DNA from: Fennellomyces sp. T-0311
Taxonomy: Eukaryota; Mucoromycota; Mucoromycetes; Mucorales; Lichtheimiaceae
Assembly: GCA_025266875.1 (NCBI GenBank)
Contig: JALLLT010000023.1
Coordinates: 248,001 to 312,000, forward strand
Reading direction: 5' to 3'
DNA: 64,000 bases
Made by a program: the position numbers and the translations under genes. The notes beneath the pieces are model-generated. The model ran no database searches, was not told where the DNA came from, and saw nothing but the letters and a program-made list of their open reading frames with translations. This document shows, one piece after another, positions 1 to 10,422 of this stretch; position 1 is the stretch's first letter; each line of letters begins with the position of its first letter.

Positions 1-1226
1 AAGTTTGTTGGTGTACCTGCTCCGTCTGTGTCATCCCCCACGCATATGTACTCTTCTTCGGATTTCGCACCTTCACTGTCCACATCAGCATCAACTACAT
101 CCTCATCTGCTGCAAGTTCATGTTCCCCACCTCCCGGCATGTCAACAAACATAGTAGACCCTACATCGTATGATACTACTACCATGTAAGTGTGTATATA
201 TATATATAAAGGAGGAGGATGAAGAGAGGGGTTGATAATGCGCGATAATCTAACTATCACTCCAATTAGAAATCTGTCTCATCCACCATCTCGATTAGCT
301 GAAGAGCAACAGACGCTTGTCACCACGCCTCCGTCCTCCTCCTCCTCATCCGCCACTACACCGACTCCTGTTCCGGAGATAAGCAGTGCTGCTCCGGTAC
401 TGCCCAAAAAGAAATCCATGGCAGCCTCTTCGAGTGGAGATGGAAGTGGAGTGAAGCCCATTTGTAGCAACTGTTCTGCAACGCAAACGCCGTTATGGCG
501 AAGGTCGGCAAACGATGAGCTGCTGTGCAATGCATGCGGTCTTTAGTAAGTTTACAAACTCAATCCAGATTCGCTTATATTAAAAAAAATTCTTTAGCCA
601 AAAACTTCATAATGCACCAAGACCAAAGACATTGAAGCCAAATAACGGACGTAAGGATATGCGGGACGATGAAGCGACGCAGCTGGTCTGTAGTAACTGC
701 AATACATCGACTACCCCACTTTGGCGAAGGGATGATGCCGGCTCTCCACTGTGCAATGCATGTGGCTTATAGTAGGTTTTTTGTTGTTGTTGTTGTGATA
801 TACGCAACATTGAATGTGTTCTCTGACGCACACAACGTTATTAGTTTAAAGTTACATCATGAACGACGGCCGTTGTCAATGAAGACGGATGTGATAAAGA
901 AACGACAGCGGTACGAGAGTGGGAATAGCAATCCAGGCGGACGCAAGACGGGCAAAAAGTCAAAGGGAGAAAGTCAACCTTCGTCACCATCCAATGAATC
1001 TGTGCCATTGATGTCTGTTCAGCCGCCACAACAGCCGCCACAATCACAAACTCCTGTGTTTCTCAACAACAATCAATTTTCCGTACGCAATCCCCCTTCG
1101 TCGTCACTGCAGCAACCAGCCGCTACTTTTGTATACGTTAATCAACAGCAACAACCACAGCAGCAGCAGCAAGCTATCACAGCATCCACGCCGATGGAAG
1201 GAACCATGCCCACGCAGTTCTATTAG
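1..1226 (+). CDS. GATA-type transcription factor with two zinc fingers (5' partial)
   Basis: Probable DNA-binding regulator recognising GATA sites in the nucleus. The frame is open from base 1 (Ser/Thr/Pro-rich), so the start lies upstream. Exons read 1-185, 270-545, 598-771 and 845-1226. Two fingers are visible, both CX2CX17CX2C with the core TPLWRR and CNACGLY. The first (about 467-545) is followed by [14 protein letters not shown]. The second (about 691-771) is followed by [21 protein letters not shown], the classical basic tail of fungal GATA factors. The C-terminus is Gln/Pro-rich. Two fingers recall the siderophore regulators (SreA/Urbs1), but the cysteine-rich segment those carry between the fingers is absent here, so I do not assign iron regulation. 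An intron splits each finger at the same Tyr codon. It ends 92 bases from the converging ELMO gene. The family call is firm; the target pathway is unknown. Confidence 0.9.
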
Positions 1227-1318
1227 ACCAAAAAAAAGACATTCATGGCTTTACCCAGATCATTTTCGCTATTTAGTAATCTGTATTATACCGCATTGTT
1301 TTCTATTTAAAGCAAAAT

Positions 1319-2734
1319 TCAATCCATGTGATGCTTCTCTTTGGCATTCTCGAGATACTCCTCTGCTGCCCGTCGCTCCGCTTCGACGCGTTGCTTTTCC
1401 AACCACTCGCTCAAAGGCAACACCTGGTGCGTCATCAATTCCTTATTGATCTGCGTCTTGAACTCCTTGAACTTGATTTCAAAATCCATCACTGTCAGCT
1501 TGGGCTGGTCGTGAGATACCCAATAGTCGTTGAACCTATGATACAAGTAACCTGTTTCTCCCCATCCCTTATTAGACGTTGATCGTTGTTCATTTGTACA
1601 AGCTTACAGTAAAACTCGCTGTATGACTTTTTATCGGCTCCGTAGCGGTACAGATAGCCTTGCAGCTGCCGTGTCCGTAATGCTTGGACAGCGCATTGTG
1701 TAATGTTGATGCCAACAATGGCAAACGGGTACCTGGATCGTTTCATCGATAAGCTTTTCTTGTAAGAAAAAATCACTGACTTTTTCTTACCAAGAAACTG
1801 GATGTCTTGAACTCAAAAACGTGTGCTGAGCCGAATCTGTGTGGGTTGTCGCATAATACACCAGATCGTCTAATCCTTGCAGACCCATGCCCCGGAAGTC
1901 GGTTGCTGGATCGTTGCCCTGGAAACCAATCTACGTGCACAGCCTTATTAGCCTGCCGGTAACCCACCCTTCGTGTATATATACCTCAGCCCATTGTTGT
2001 GTGAGCCGTCCCTCAAGTTCGGTTTCAGGCATCAAGGCTTTCCAGAGCTTCATCAACTTTTGTTCATGCAAAGGATTGGTAGTGTCATATTTCGTATGCG
2101 CCCGCTCGTTGATTTGCAATGTAAGGGTGTAAGTTTCGGTAATGCGGGCCAAACTAGCTCGCAGGACGCGGGCCACAGGACTAGAGCTGTCTGATGAGTA
2201 TTGTAGAAAGAGAAGAAAGGGCACCTGTTTCTTACGTATCCCTGGAGCCTGCAAAGCCCTTCTTGGTCATGATCTGATCAGTTACCTGATCCAATTCTGC
2301 GGACACATTTTCGATACTGCGTCGTTCCGACTTGAAATTGGTCAATACCTTTTAGACTGTTTTTGGAATATCATTACATCTAATTGCTTGGAATAAAGGA
2401 TCGACCGATCTTTTTGCCCTGCGGTTAGCGGGTTGCTTTGTGGATGAAAACAATGCTTACCTATTCGATACACGACAAGATGGGGCACAGCAAGTTCTTG
2501 GTCTTGTTGAGATAATGACTTGATAAGAGGCGACTTTTCGTGCTCTTCGTCGCACTCGGCCGTGTTGCCCAATTCATTGTACCATCCCAACTCATGAGCG
2601 GCCGCATTGCAAACGCGGTAGAGCTCGGAGGTCATTGTGGTCAAGTGAATGCATGTTTTATAAAACTTGTAGACGGCTAAAAGGAACGGCGACTGGTAAA
2701 TTCGATTAAGGACGAGTAACCAGAACAACTTCAT
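1319..2734 (-). CDS. ELMO domain-containing protein (ELMOD-like, probable Arl GAP)
   Basis: ELMOD proteins act as GTPase-activating proteins for Arf/Arl small GTPases. The minus strand encodes an N-terminal helical part (KLFWLLVLNRIYQSP, then ELYRVC), followed by a clear ELMO domain: MKLWKALMPETELEGRLTQQWAE joined to IGFQGNDPATDFRGMG, then YPFAIVGINITQC and EFYCYLYHRF. The Arg of TDFRGMG is the expected catalytic residue of the family. Exons join cleanly across introns near 2393-2434, 2178-2226, 1902-1951, 1733-1790 and 1549-1604. One problem remains: between about 2342 and 2395 the reading frame changes, and the only joins I can find need an intron of about 29-32 bases. The start at 2734 was chosen because the following residues fit the family N-terminus; an in-frame ATG also exists 30 bases upstream. 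It shares a 159-bp divergent promoter with the UBZ gene. Confidence 0.85.
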
Positions 2735-2893
2735 GGTCTCGAGGAAAAGAAACAGAGTAAACAAAAAGGAAACGGTGGAACAGTAAGCTTTTTAAAACGA
2801 GAGGAACCAGGGCAGCCACGTGAGTTTTTTTTTATCTGTTGGCACAAGCATAGGCGCGCACGTTTCTCTTTTTTTTTTAATACCGTCACACGT
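2735..2893. promoter_or_regulatory. Short divergent intergenic region (shared promoter)
   Basis: Only 159 bases separate the start codons of the ELMO gene (minus) and the UIM/UBZ gene (plus). Both promoters must lie here or within the transcribed ends. It contains T-rich tracts near 2826-2832 and 2870-2878. No canonical TATA box is evident. Confidence 0.5.
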
Positions 2894-4495
2894 ATGGTCC
2901 TTTTCCCAAAGAGAAACAATACACCTAATCAACTCACGTCATGGCTATCTCAACCTAAAGTTTCCGGCAAAGAAAACCTTGATCAAGACTTGGCGCTTGC
3001 CTTGGAGAAAAGTCGCAAGGAATTTCTCATGCAAAAGAATGCTGCGCCCATCGATGACGACGATTTCCAGCCTATCGAACGCAAACGTATCATACCGCTC
3101 CGTGAACGACAGAAACGTCTACGCCGACAAAGCAGCGAATTGTCCTCGTCGTCCACGCGCTCTACGCAGATTAAGCGGGAGCAGCCCGACGATGAAGAAG
3201 AAGTATTAACCGATTTCAACGACGCTGTCAAAGATGTTGTCAAAAAGGAAACGGTCGAGGAAGAGGAAGAGGAAGAGATTGTCAACTTTGATGATGATGA
3301 TGATGGTCTTGAACCCGTGGTGAAAAAGGAACGGTCGCCTGAAGACGATGAGGAAGAGGTGTTGGATTTCAATGACTTTTTAAGTCAACAGGAACCAGTG
3401 ATCAAGCAAGAAAAGCCTTCAGTCCATAATAACGCACAAGATCCAATATACGACATAATGGATTCGATTGTCGACAACGACGACGACGACGATGACGATG
3501 ACGACGATGACATTGAGGATCTTACAAACTGGACACCATCAAGTCAGCCTCCTCAAATCTTTACACCATCACCCAGTCCCCCACCACGCGAACCTACCCC
3601 GCCCCCTCGAAACAAAGGAAAGCACCGCGCCACACCAAACTACATGCCTACGCCGGTGGCACAGCTGAATATACCCAAGCGAAAAAGACACGTAGGTAGC
3701 TGCTTTTGCAACGTTGGATTGTATATGTAATAGCACACATAGGCCAACCAAGATCCCCAGTGCCCATTATGTTTGAAACGGTTTGCGGCCGACGTAATCG
3801 AACAACATGCTTCGGAATGCCTCGGCGCAACGAGCAGCAGTACCCAGTCCACGCGACAGTCTCTCATAGACGAGCAATTTCCGACAATTCATCGCCAGGA
3901 CGACGATGAAACTCCTCGACGACGACGGCGACAGAGACGACGCACACCTTCGCCTCTGCCCGACGAGACCGTCAGCGACATTGAAGGATTCTCCGACGAC
4001 AACAATGAAATGGACAACCAGGATTTCCGTACATGTCCCCTGTGTGGTGACTGGGTACCTAGATATCTATTGCAGGACCACGTCAATGCCGAAATGGATC
4101 GGAACGATCAAAACAGCAGCGCCGAACCGAGGTCAAGTAGTACGATGGGCGATTTGCGCGACTCGTTTGACGTGGTGCATGTCTCGGATGACGACGACGA
4201 CGATATTGTGGACTTGAGCAATCAAGAGCTCGATGATGGGTATCTGTCCCCTTTGGAAGGCTTCGTCAATATCAATGATCGACCGGAACAATTTCAGCAG
4301 TACTTTAATCAAGGTCTCAGACAGGGATCATCCTCTTCTCCATCCCGACAACGACGAGGTTCGTCTTCACGCGGTCGACGGCAAGAAACGCCGCAACAAG
4401 CAGCTCGACGTCGCGCTAAATTTGCTAAACGAAATGCGCGCGGGTCTTACAAAAAGCGAGCAGCTAGCACTAGCAAGAAATACAAAAAAAAGTAG
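2894..4495 (+). CDS. Acidic protein with a UIM and RAD18-like UBZ4 zinc finger(s)
   Basis: Predicted ubiquitin-binding nuclear protein of 514 residues in two exons (2894-3695 and 3753-4495). Residues about 30-44 read DQDLALALEKSRKEF, which fits the ubiquitin-interacting motif (Ala-x3-Ser-x2-Glu with acidic flanks). Residues about 271-291 read CPLCLKRFAADVIEQHASECL, a full C-C-H-C UBZ4 finger of the RAD18/SLX4 type. A second CPLC module (about 362-382) has the two Cys and the His but lacks the last Cys. Between these are long Asp/Glu-rich tracts, including a run of Asp near 3477-3512, and an Arg-rich segment. The C-terminus is basic (RRRAKFAKRNARG, then a Lys-rich end), probably nuclear or nucleic-acid binding. 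The combination resembles RAP80- or SLX4-type DNA-damage adaptors, but no nuclease-scaffold domain is seen, so that role is inference. Confidence 0.75.
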
Positions 4496-4974
4496 GGCAA
4501 GATTGGTTGCTGTTTTAGGCTAGTGAAGGAGCTTTATGTGCGACATCTATTTGCAAACAGGGCGGAGTGAATCCAAACATAAAAAAGAGTTGCCAGTCTT
4601 GGCCCGCAAACTCCAAACGCATACGCTGGAAACAAAGAAAAAGCGCAATGAACCTTGCAGTGATCTGCCCAAACAGAATGGCCTCTCGTCGCATGGTGAC
4701 AGGCTGCTTATGAAACGAATACTGCACTGATCCAAAAATAGCCAAGGTCTCTGAGGGTGCATATTGGATTGCTGGTGTAACGGTCCAATTTGAGCAAACG
4801 GGTTACCGTCTGCTTTGTGTTTAATTAACCAGAGGATGTTTTTTTAGCACACTTTTCCTTTGCTTCCTCCTTTCCTCTTTACTTTCCGTCCCTTTTCCTT
4901 TTTTTCTCTTTCCACTCTTTGCGCTCCTTTCTGTAACCTCTCATTTCTCCGCCATCGTTCCCTTACAATACAAC
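4496..4974. other. Intergenic region upstream of the Kre9-like gene
   Basis: No gene is recognised. The last 120 bases (about 4840-4960) are strongly pyrimidine-rich (CTTTTCC/TTTCCTCTTT blocks), which is typical of fungal core promoters. The short ORFs here have no coding character. Confidence 0.5.
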
Positions 4975-6664
4975 ATGATGAGGTTACTTCCATTGGCAAG
5001 CCTGGCAGCAGTAATGCTGCAAGTGGGGACATTTGTTCAGGCCAATCCACTTTTCGAGAGCGGTCACAGTAATGACATCTCGCCCGACTCTTGCCAAAGT
5101 AAATGGAATGGACACGAACAGAAAGATTCCATATAACTCATTCGCAACTTGTAGATTTCCGTGTCACTTATCCCGTGGGATCAGGTACCAAAAAAAAATT
5201 GACATTCGTCACTTGACCCATTAACCTTTTTTTTGTCTTTGCCCAGATTTGCAAGGTCGCGAGTTCCAAAACAACGACAAGCAATTTGTTTCTTGGCAAG
5301 CACCTGGCAGTATTCAGCAGGTGAATGTCACACTTGTTGATGCCGCTCAAAATGCCGTCGCCGTTGTTAAAGTCGTTGGTAATCTCGAAACACGATTATA
5401 AAAAAAGAAAGCTCCAAATGACGACTAACCTCTTTATACATATAAACAGATGCTTACGCTGGCACAACGGGTGAGATACCTGTTTCGTTTGGCAACGGTG
5501 AACCTGGTAAGTAAACACAGTTCAGTTACTAGGTAACAAATGATTGAACCAAAATTCTACCTAGGCGAGTACCATTTCCACCTTGCCGGTATTGGTGGAC
5601 CAGCCTGTCAAGCCGACTCGGGCACGTTTAAAATGGTCAAAACGCAAGAACATGACGATGTGTACGATGAAAAAGCCTGGCGCCACGCACTTCAAGACGT
5701 CGGTGATTATGTCGATGATAAAGACGACCACAAGAACGAATATTTTACCAACGAAGATCATCGCACACACTTAAACGACCAGATCATTCATGAACTTGAT
5801 GAAATTTCTTCTTCGCACAATGACGTTGGGCAATGGCAAGCTGAAGAAGTTGCCGTTGAAGCTGAACCCAAACATGAGGATGATATTGATTCTTTGTTTG
5901 ATCATTCCAATGCCGCCACTTGGTCGGAAGAGGAACTTGATCCAAAGCATACGGATGTCCAAGGTTTCCAAGCCGAAGAACACGACGATGATGCCTCTGT
6001 CCACTACGTTACAGATTATTCGAGCGTTGGCCAATGGCAGGAGGAACAAATCGAAGAATCCGAAGCAACAGGACATCAGGATGCCGATGGTTGGGTCGAG
6101 GACGTCAGCAAGTTTGATCATACGGATTCTGGATCATGGCACGAAGATGAAGTCAGTTTAGAATCCACCGAACAACATGATGATGTGGTCGAATGGCAAG
6201 CTGAAGTCGTTGATGTTACTCCTGAACCCAAGGACGATGGATCGCATATCAACGAAGGCCAATGGGTCGATGATGATGATGATGATGAGCATGACGACGC
6301 AGCTGCCTGGATTGCCGAAGAATTGGATGAGGAGCAGGTGTCCAACCACAAGAACGAAGGTCCTGAACTTGAATCGGATCCTGAATGGCATATGGATGTT
6401 GTCCCTACCGGCGTTGAATGGGCTGAGGAGGAGGATGATGTCGCCCATGTCGCAGACCATACCGATGCCGCCCCCTTTATCGAGGAAGAGATCGAACACC
6501 TCGATGAAGCTGAATCGTGGTCCGAACATTCAGACGCTGCCGAGAACTGGTACGAGGAAGTGGCCCACAACGATCAAGCCCCCACTGGCAAGGCTGTTTC
6601 TGGCCGCATTGGCGAGACTCACAGCAACGATGTCACTCCCGAAGCGTTGATTGCCAAATGGTAA
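4975..6664 (+). CDS. Secreted Kre9/Knh1-type domain protein with a His/Asp/Trp acidic repeat tail
   Basis: Predicted 480-residue secreted or cell-wall protein in five exons (4975-5098, 5155-5184, 5247-5378, 5450-5506, 5565-6664). The N-terminus, MMRLLPLASLAAVMLQVGTF followed by VQA-NP, is a good signal peptide. Residues about 38-140 (FRVTYPVGSD, VSWQAPGSIQQVNVTL, EYHFHLAGIGGPACQADSGTFK) match the Kre9/Knh1-like N-terminal domain family of fungal wall proteins. From about residue 144 to the end the protein is extremely acidic. It is built of imperfect units whose shared pattern is His-x-Asp-x(3)-Trp-x(2)-Glu-Glu/Val, about a dozen in all. No GPI signal or hydrophobic C-terminus is present, so it is probably soluble. 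A wall-assembly or metal/cation-binding role is inference. It converges on TAF4, with 164 bases between the stop codons. Confidence 0.8.
5656..6580 (+). repeat. Imperfect coding repeat, His-x-Asp...Trp...Glu-Glu units
   Basis: Twelve or so units of 13-40 codons inside the Kre9-like gene. Examples of unit cores are HNDVGQWQAEEV, HSNAATWSEEEL, HTDSGSWHEDEV, HDDVVEWQAEVV, HDDAAAWIAEEL and HSDAAENWYEEV. The units share one His, one or two Asp, one Trp and an acidic end, but differ in length. They are degenerate at the DNA level. Confidence 0.8.
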
Positions 6665-6754
6665 AAGAAAAAAGAAAAAGAAAACCTCCTCCCGGGCATA
6701 TAAAAAAACCATCTATCTGCTCTCCTCCATGTTTGATGTACTTGTGTTTTTCCA

Positions 6755-6773
6755 CCTCTCTCTCTCTCTCTCT
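6755..6773. repeat. (CT)n microsatellite
   Basis: A run of CT dinucleotides lies in the short interval between the converging Kre9-like and TAF4 genes. Confidence 0.8.
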
Positions 6774-6828
6774 GTTGCCAACATTTCTCCTTCTTCCTAA
6801 TACAAACAAAGCGTGTACTTTTTTTTAT

Positions 6829-8979
6829 TTACTTGAGCCATTGATTATACGTTTTTAATAATGTTCGCTGACCGTCTCCTCGCCCAGGAGCTTGACAGTC
6901 TCGTTCCAGCACAAACGTAGCATCGCGCACCGTGACTTTGCGAGCGCCTGGATCACCTAGACGATGCCCCCGACCAATAGTGGATGGGGGGAGGAAGAGT
7001 CCGACATCGCGACCATCACGCATTAATCCACCTCTGCCACGACCACGTTTGGATTCACCGGTCTTGCGACCGCGCGGTCGACCACGGCCACGTGGCGCAT
7101 CATCACCTGGTGGCGCATCATTTGCTTGACGCATTGCTGCAGGTTGTTCACGTGAATTGCCCGTCAACATCCAACTCTTGCGAACACCAATGGCTTTCAT
7201 GAGCGCAGTTTCGCTATTGCCACCCCCTTTGCCGAAACCGTCACCCATGCGTTGCTGTGTTTCCTTGTCCTTCTTTTTGCCCTTGGGCCGTCCTTCTTCA
7301 CCGCCGCCTTCGCCTTTACCCATCTGTGATCGTCGTTCTTTTTCCGCAACCAGCTCTTTCCGTTTCCGCTCTTCTTCTCGTTCGGCGCGTTCAATGGCCA
7401 GCAGTTGCTTTTTGGTGTCTTGCTGCACAATCACTTTGTATACCGGATGTCCGTTTTCGTCCAGTGGCGGTGGCGCACTCACCGATTGTGATAATGTTCG
7501 GTGTTTGCTGGCTGCAACCATCTGTTCAACAAGGCTTCGTAGTCGTTCCTGCGTCGCCAGTGCCAGATACGATAAGCAATCGGCATCCGCTTTGGAAATC
7601 GCAAACGGTTTTGCTTTAAAAAAATGCCGAGATTGAGCATACGGGCTTGGCAAGTTGTGGGCTGCTTTTTCTTTTTTTACCTATTTCAAGCACGCGTTCC
7701 TTTAGCAGTTCTGGGTTCATGAATTCCTGCGTCTTGGATCGGTCTATTCCGTCGGGCAAAACACCTCCAACCATCTCGCCATCGCGTAAAAAGTGTTCCA
7801 CTTCTTCTCGAAGATCAACGCCTGCGTATCCCATAACATCCGTCAACGTGTCGTAGTCGATTCGATCGCCGGACGTGGCTGGTCCAGACGCAGGAGTAGA
7901 TGTAGGTGGTTTCCTTATCGAGCCTGGATCAGCATTGAACTCTCTTTCCCTTTCCCTTTAAAACAAGCACACTTACATGGGAGCCTGCTGGCCTGGCAGT
8001 GCGGTGGGACCTGTTGTGCGTGGTATTTGCAGGCCCTGATGGCCCTGTACTGCAGTAGGCGTTTTGAATACAGCCATCGGGTTACTAAGTGGCGGGCCCA
8101 TGGGCATGCCGGGTGGTATATGTTCTGTCTTTGGTCGTTTCATTTGTGGCGTCCTGATCATACCATTCAGCTTCTTCGCCACCGCCAAAGCAAAAATACA
8201 ACTTACACCAAGCCTGCCATTTGTGCATTATTCTGTGCGGCACCACGTTTCTTATCATTGCCGTCCTTTCCGTCTTGACTAGGCTTGTTCTTCAAGTCCT
8301 CCAGTTGCTGGTACTGTTGTTGACCCAGCATGGATTTTGCTTGGACAAAGAACTGCTCTGGACTCACCGCATTACTCTAATGAACCACAATCAATCTCGC
8401 TGCAGCATGGAACAGTGGGCCATTATTACTTGGAGTTTGCGAAACAAATCAATAAACTCTTCTTTTCGTTCAGGCGATAGTTGCGAAGTGATATTTTCTA
8501 ACAAGGTCGTGGCTATGCCCCAAAAGAAAAAAAAAAAAAGTCAACATCCGCGAACAATGGAACGAAACACAGACTTACTGCCAGCTTGTTGCTGCTGAAT
8601 TGGTGTTGAAGGATGCGACAGGATGGGTTGTTGAGGAGGCATGGAAGTATTAGGCATAGCCCATTGCGCAGTGGGTGTATTATTCGTTGATGATGACGGT
8701 GGTTTTTGATCTTTATTATTGTTCCATAAGAGTTCTTGTGCATGTTGTTGGACAGCAGGATCGGACGCACTCATATCGTCTGTACCGTTCGAACTGAATA
8801 ATTGTTGTAATTCGGCGGGAAGACGCGCATACGCTTCTTCATTGTTGCCAAGATTTTGAACGATCGACTGAAATGATGCATCATGGCTGCTATTGTCGCC
8901 TAAAATGTCTTGAATCGTAAAGTTTAAATCCTGGTTCGCTTGTTGCTGTTGTTGTTGCTGGTGATCATTGTCAGCCATG
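6829..8979 (-). CDS. TAF4: TFIID subunit TAF4 homolog
   Basis: TAF4 is the structural core subunit of the general transcription factor TFIID and pairs with TAF12 through a histone-fold-like region. The start at 8979 gives MADNDHQQQQQQQ and a Gln/Asn-rich N-terminus. A middle helical part follows (ENITSQLSPERKEEFIDLF, then AVSPEQFFVQAKSMLGQQQY). The C-terminal TAF4 domain begins at DYDTLTDVMGYAGVDLREEV, continues through MNPELLKERVLEIAKPFAIS and LALATQERLRSLVEQMVAAS, and includes a highly charged helix, KKQLLAIERAEREEERKRKE. The last exon has RGRGRPRGRK-type basic repeats and ends NQWLK. About five introns are needed (near 8515-8578, 8379-8430, 8158-8210, 7929-7978 and 7619-7684); all joins keep frame. 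No alternative family fits as well. Confidence 0.88.
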
Positions 8980-10098
8980 GTATGCAAAAGAAAAAAAAGG
9001 ACCCGGTTTCCTACACGCCACAGCCAAGTCTCACACTTATCCGCTGGGCGGCTCTTCAATATTTCGCCCTATTTAAAGAAAGGCTGCCGATTGAAAAGTG
9101 GCTTTCGACGATGGCACTCGTTACTGACTACTCCTTGCGATGGATTCATGGCGTTCTGAATAGAAAATATGTCTGTTGCTGCTTACGAACATGTATCAAA
9201 TTAATTTGTATAATCAAACACGAAAAATGCAAGCCCTAGTTGCCACGTCTGTGCTTGCACGCGTGATAACCGCGTCACTCCAAGAAGTGCTACGTGTAAT
9301 GGTACAAAAGCAACTTGGCTGGACAAAAACTCAGGTTCGGGTGTATTTATGTAAGACGAACAGTCTGATAGTAAGAGAAAATCTCAAGTAACTCGCAACA
9401 CCGGCTGTTTTCGCGCACTACTCTCACTTTTCGCAACACGTTTGAGAGATTTCCCACTAACCAAACAGTTAGCTTTGGCGAAATTTCAACGTTCGCAACA
9501 AAAAATTCTGAAATTTTCTTCGCTTTAGCTGTGAAAACCGAGAGTTGACTGTATATGGAAAGTATGAAATTCGTCTAGAAACAGCTTAAACTATATACGC
9601 TAGTGGCTCGCGTCATAATTCGTTATTATCAACGAAATGTATGGAGTACGTATATGTAAATCGGTACAAGATCTCAAGAGTATTCATTACTCTTGAACTT
9701 CAATGACACATTTTGTTTGTATAATGGCGTTTGTACCAAGTGCTATATGAAGAACAAGTAGAGTACACAAAGCCAAATTAGACTATTTGTCATGCCAACT
9801 GACACACAAACAAACCTGGCAAGTAGTGAGCTCACAGAGTTGTGTAAAAGGAAAAGAAATGCCCAGTACCATTAAAGGCTCTTTTACGCAATTTATACTA
9901 TCAAATTGACTTTATATTCGTGTTTGTGGATATACAAAATAAAGTAGATTCAAGCATTCAAGGTCTGCAGGAGGACTTCGCGCTAGTTGAAAAAATTGAC
10001 TTTCTTGTGGATTATGCCCTTTGTTGCATATACTTACGAAACGGAAAACCTTCTTTTCCATGGCCAAGTGTGATCAGGAGCAATCGATCGAACAAAAG
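8980..10098. other. Intergenic region, possible decayed DNA-transposon end
   Basis: No coding gene is seen. About 9390-9552 contains three CGCAACA motifs and ends in a sequence that reads ACAGTCAACTCTCGG on the minus strand. This recalls the inverted-repeat ends of Tc1/mariner-like elements in related fungi, but I cannot find a matching partner end. The rest is AT-rich and unremarkable. Confidence 0.4.
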
Positions 10099-10107
10099 TA
10101 TATAAAG
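10099..10107 (+). promoter_or_regulatory. TATA box of the small coiled-coil gene
   Basis: TATATAAAG lies 40 bases upstream of the start codon at 10147, a typical fungal core-promoter position. Confidence 0.55.
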
Positions 10108-10146
10108 AGGATGAGATTGCTTTTTTGCTTTTTTTCCTTCCCACCA

Positions 10147-10422
10147 ATGTCTCCGTCGAGATCTTGTTCTCCAATTGTGGAAATTCAAGAAACTCGTGAG
10201 CAAGTTCTCGAGGCTAGTGAACGGCGCAAGAAACGCATATTTGGTATTCTATGGTGTTCTTTTCCTTTTTTATTCATTTTTATTAACTGCGGCGGAAAAA
10301 AAAACCAAGATACATTTGAAGCTCTGAATTCAAAGCTTGACAAGGCCATGGCTCTGGCTTTACAGGTTGAGGAGCAGTTGTTAAAGCAGGAATTGGAAAC
10401 TATAGGGAAGGCGGCAAAGTAG
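10147..10422 (+). CDS. Small coiled-coil protein, 69 residues, function unknown
   Basis: Two exons (10147-10243 and 10310-10422) join in frame across a 66-base intron with a TTAAC branch-like site and a CCAAG acceptor. The product begins MSPSRSCSPIVEIQETREQV and runs through a continuous amphipathic helix (RIFDTFEALNSKLDKAMALA, then EEQLLKQELETIGKAAK). Size and heptad pattern resemble small subunits of coiled-coil complexes such as BLOC-1 or kinetochore parts, but I recognise no specific family. A TATA box 40 bases upstream, a clean intron and a helical product support a real gene. The longer ORF reading through the intron is rejected because it inserts a Phe/Ile-rich stretch. Confidence 0.5.
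   Translation: MSPSRSCSPIVEIQETREQVLEASERRKKRIFGILWCSFPFLFIFINCGGKKNQDTFEALNSKLDKAMALALQVEEQLLKQELETIGKAAK

Noticed and set aside
3477..3512. Run of GAC/GAT resembling a simple-sequence repeat array
   Set aside because: It is an Asp-rich coding tract within the UIM/UBZ gene, in frame and with mixed codons.
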